A DNA stretch of 44,156 bases from a virus: the IMG/VR virus record IMGVR_UViG_3300034152_000193, positions 1 through 44,156 of that record. One strand, written 5' to 3'. Of this stretch, positions 43,779 through 44,156 are shown piece after piece; position 1 is the stretch's first letter; every line of letters begins with the position of its first letter. A program made the position numbers and the translations under genes. The notes beneath the pieces are model-generated. The model made no database searches. It was not told the origin of the DNA and worked only from the letters and a program-made list of their open reading frames with translations.

Positions 43779-44156
43779 TTAACCTACCTCCAGGCCGAAT
43801 TGAGCACCATTCAAGCCACTCTCAGTCCAGGCGGACGATGTGTCAGGATCTTGCTCTGCGACCCTGCGTAATACTTCATAGGTTTGACCAGCAATCGCCT
43901 GTGCCGAGTCGGCGCTTGTCGTCGTTCCGGTCTTGATCAACGTTTTGAGTGTAAAATCAGAGGCATCGGTTTCCCGAACCATCGTATTGATCTGGACGCC
44001 ATGAATCGTACCCACCGTCGGCATCGACGTGTAGTTGTAGAGATCCTGATCTGTGGATGTCGAAGATTCAACATACGTCGTGTCGTCATCGGGCGGCACT
44101 TCATCCATTGCGGCATAGTTTGAACCAGCGCTGGGGGTAAAATCAGTCTGATCACC
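43779..44156 (-). CDS. lectin-like tail/virion protein (tandem copy 2), 5' end cut
   Basis: The frame is open to the window's right edge and codes at least 125 C-terminal residues: DQTDFTPSAGSNYAAMDE, DTTYVESSTSTDQDLYNY, ending NGAQFGLEVG. It is a close paralogue of the neighbouring gene's C-terminal third, showing a recent tandem duplication. The start is outside the window. Confidence 0.75.
   Translation of the reverse strand, partial: GDQTDFTPSAGSNYAAMDEVPPDDDTTYVESSTSTDQDLYNYTSMPTVGTIHGVQINTMVRETDASDFTLKTLIKTGTTTSADSAQAIAGQTYEVLRRVAEQDPDTSSAWTESGLNGAQFGLEVG

Noticed and set aside
1-44156. Global TAG recoding (amber as amino acid)
   Set aside because: At least six coupled genes end with TAG in the expected places (for example 472, 1931, 14891, 22167, 23567), so amber is read as stop here.

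Overview
The window is part of a tailed bacteriophage genome (Caudoviricetes) of about 50% GC. The evidence is dense gene packing with ATGA and TGATG start/stop overlaps, many small orphan genes, a phage replication and nucleotide-metabolism set, a tRNA cluster, and tail genes at the right end. The host cannot be named from sequence. The two best promoters look like bacterial sigma-70 promoters. No integrase or terminase lies in the window, and I do not recognise a classical repressor. The long tail-tip-like protein suggests a siphovirus-type tail, but that is inference.

Layout. (1) 1-33,275, minus strand: a 33-kb leftward array starting at a control region near 33.4 kb. In transcription order it holds a ParB-like protein, an acidic-tailed protein, a SNF2-type helicase, an HTH-calcineurin phosphoesterase, a second ParB-like protein, a terminator and tRNA cluster, family A DNA polymerase, a Rho_N/SAP-like protein, a tandem VRR-NUC nuclease, NDK, a NYN-like protein, a cysteine-peptidase-like protein and a sulfotransferase. 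It then passes an internal consensus promoter (about 18.8 kb), a small ParB-fold protein, a sigma-like factor, a UvrD-type helicase, DNA ligase, class II ribonucleotide reductase, dUTPase, ThyX, dCMP-deaminase-like protein, a secreted trypsin-like protease, a RecB-like nuclease, GNAT, a nucleoside deoxyribosyltransferase-like protein and a secreted Cys-rich protein. (2) 33,276-33,899: a non-coding control region with twin divergent promoters in a 42-bp-class inverted repeat, three 27-bp iterons and four palindromic operator-like sites; it is the best candidate for a replication origin or master switch. (3) 33,900-37,767, plus strand: primase-helicase, dNMP kinase and DnaQ-like exonuclease, translationally coupled. 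(4) 37,750-44,156, minus strand: a small Cys-rich protein, then tail structural genes (tail tip, two paralogous minor tail proteins, two tandem lectin-like proteins, the last cut by the window end).

The phage seems to build its own dNTP supply: NTP reduction (RNR), dUTP to dUMP, dCMP to dUMP, dUMP to dTMP (ThyX), then dNMP and NDP kinases feeding its own primase-helicase, polymerase and ligase.

The most unusual signal is a dispersed 14-bp palindrome, TGAKTYYRRAMTCA. I count 17 exact and at least 24 one-mismatch copies across the window, against about 0.01 and 0.3 expected by chance. It occurs in coding and non-coding DNA, clusters at the main promoter region, and repeatedly overlaps start or stop codons. 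It looks like an undescribed stoperator-like or partition-like network. Other oddities are a tRNA without an anticodon loop, a DUF2061-like gene with an in-frame amber codon, a tandem nuclease fusion and long gene overlaps.
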